A DNA stretch of 64,000 nt from Scatophagus argus (taxonomy: Eukaryota; Chordata; Actinopteri; Scatophagidae): the NCBI RefSeq assembly GCF_020382885.2, contig NC_058513.1, positions 7,448,774 to 7,512,773 of the forward strand, read 5' to 3'. Both the position numbers and the translations under genes were made by a program. The notes under the pieces are model-generated. The model ran no database searches. It saw only the letters and a program-made list of their open reading frames with translations, and was not told the DNA's origin. Of the stretch, positions 63,633 through 64,000 are shown in pieces. Each line of letters begins with the position of its first letter. The first letter of the stretch is position 1.

Positions 63633-64000
63633 CTGTGGAAAGAGATGAAAGAACGAATTACTGATCAACCATTTCTAACTGTTTATGTCAGCGTTAGATA
63701 CACTGTTTAAACTAGTGTATACAGGACCGATTTGACAAGTAAAAAAATGCACAAAGCTGTAGAGAGAAAAAAACATAAGCAATCAATTTTTGAAGTTTAG
63801 ATAAATTTGGATGTACATATTTTTGGAAATATGCCAGTAAAGTACCTAATTTTGTACTTAAGCATAGTACAGATTTACTTAGATTGATTCACTGCTGACA
63901 GGAATAACGCTGAGTAACCTGCTGCTTTCTCAGCAGCAGAACAATGAACACACTGAGACCACCGGTGTTACATACACATAACGGGGACAACAAGAGCGGA
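63633..64000 (-). other. cyth3: Part of the last cyth3 intron
   Basis: No further exon is seen up to the window edge. The stretch starts with a normal acceptor next to the last exon and is otherwise AT-rich noncoding sequence. Confidence 0.6.

Overview
The window is nuclear DNA of a ray-finned fish, most likely a percomorph teleost. The evidence is intron-rich vertebrate genes with GT-AG splicing, two beta-parvalbumin genes, a Tc1-like transposon and dispersed repeats that I know from fish genomes. The species cannot be named from the sequence. I built the gene models by joining exons by hand; each joined reading frame closes and its phases agree.

Layout. (1) 1.1-8.8 kb, + strand: two parvalbumin genes with the same exon plan, a muscle-type beta-parvalbumin and a thymic-parvalbumin/oncomodulin-like one. 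(2) 10.9-19.2 kb, +: ccz1, a subunit of the Rab7 exchange factor. (3) 20.4-26.2 kb, +: dlgap5 (HURP), a mitotic spindle protein, behind a promoter with two CCAAT boxes and a CHR element. (4) 26.9-32.9 kb, -: rsph10b, a ciliary MORN-repeat protein with a likely RFX X-box. (5) 33.5-38.8 kb, -: pms2, DNA mismatch repair. (6) 39.7-48.6 kb, +: eif2ak1 (HRI kinase), with ankrd61 nested on the opposite strand in one intron. (7) 49.4-60.3 kb, +: usp42, a deubiquitinase, with a broken Tc1 copy in its first intron. (8) 63.56-63.63 kb, -: the last coding exon of cyth3.

This is the fish counterpart of the human 7p22.1 block (from memory: OCM, CCZ1, RSPH10B, PMS2, AIMP2, ANKRD61/EIF2AK1, USP42, CYTH3). 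There are two differences: dlgap5 sits between ccz1 and rsph10b, and aimp2 is not in its usual place beside pms2. The genes do not form one pathway. The links are positional: divergent pms2/eif2ak1, convergent dlgap5/rsph10b, and nested ankrd61.

I saw no CRISPR array, rRNA or tRNA gene, and no clear new multi-gene system. The most unexpected signals are a 23-bp hairpin in a ccz1 intron, a 41-bp palindrome in a usp42 intron, a 50-codon signal-anchor-like frame between pms2 and eif2ak1, and splice features of eif2ak1 (a possible alternative or poison exon, and a stop-free GC-donor intron).
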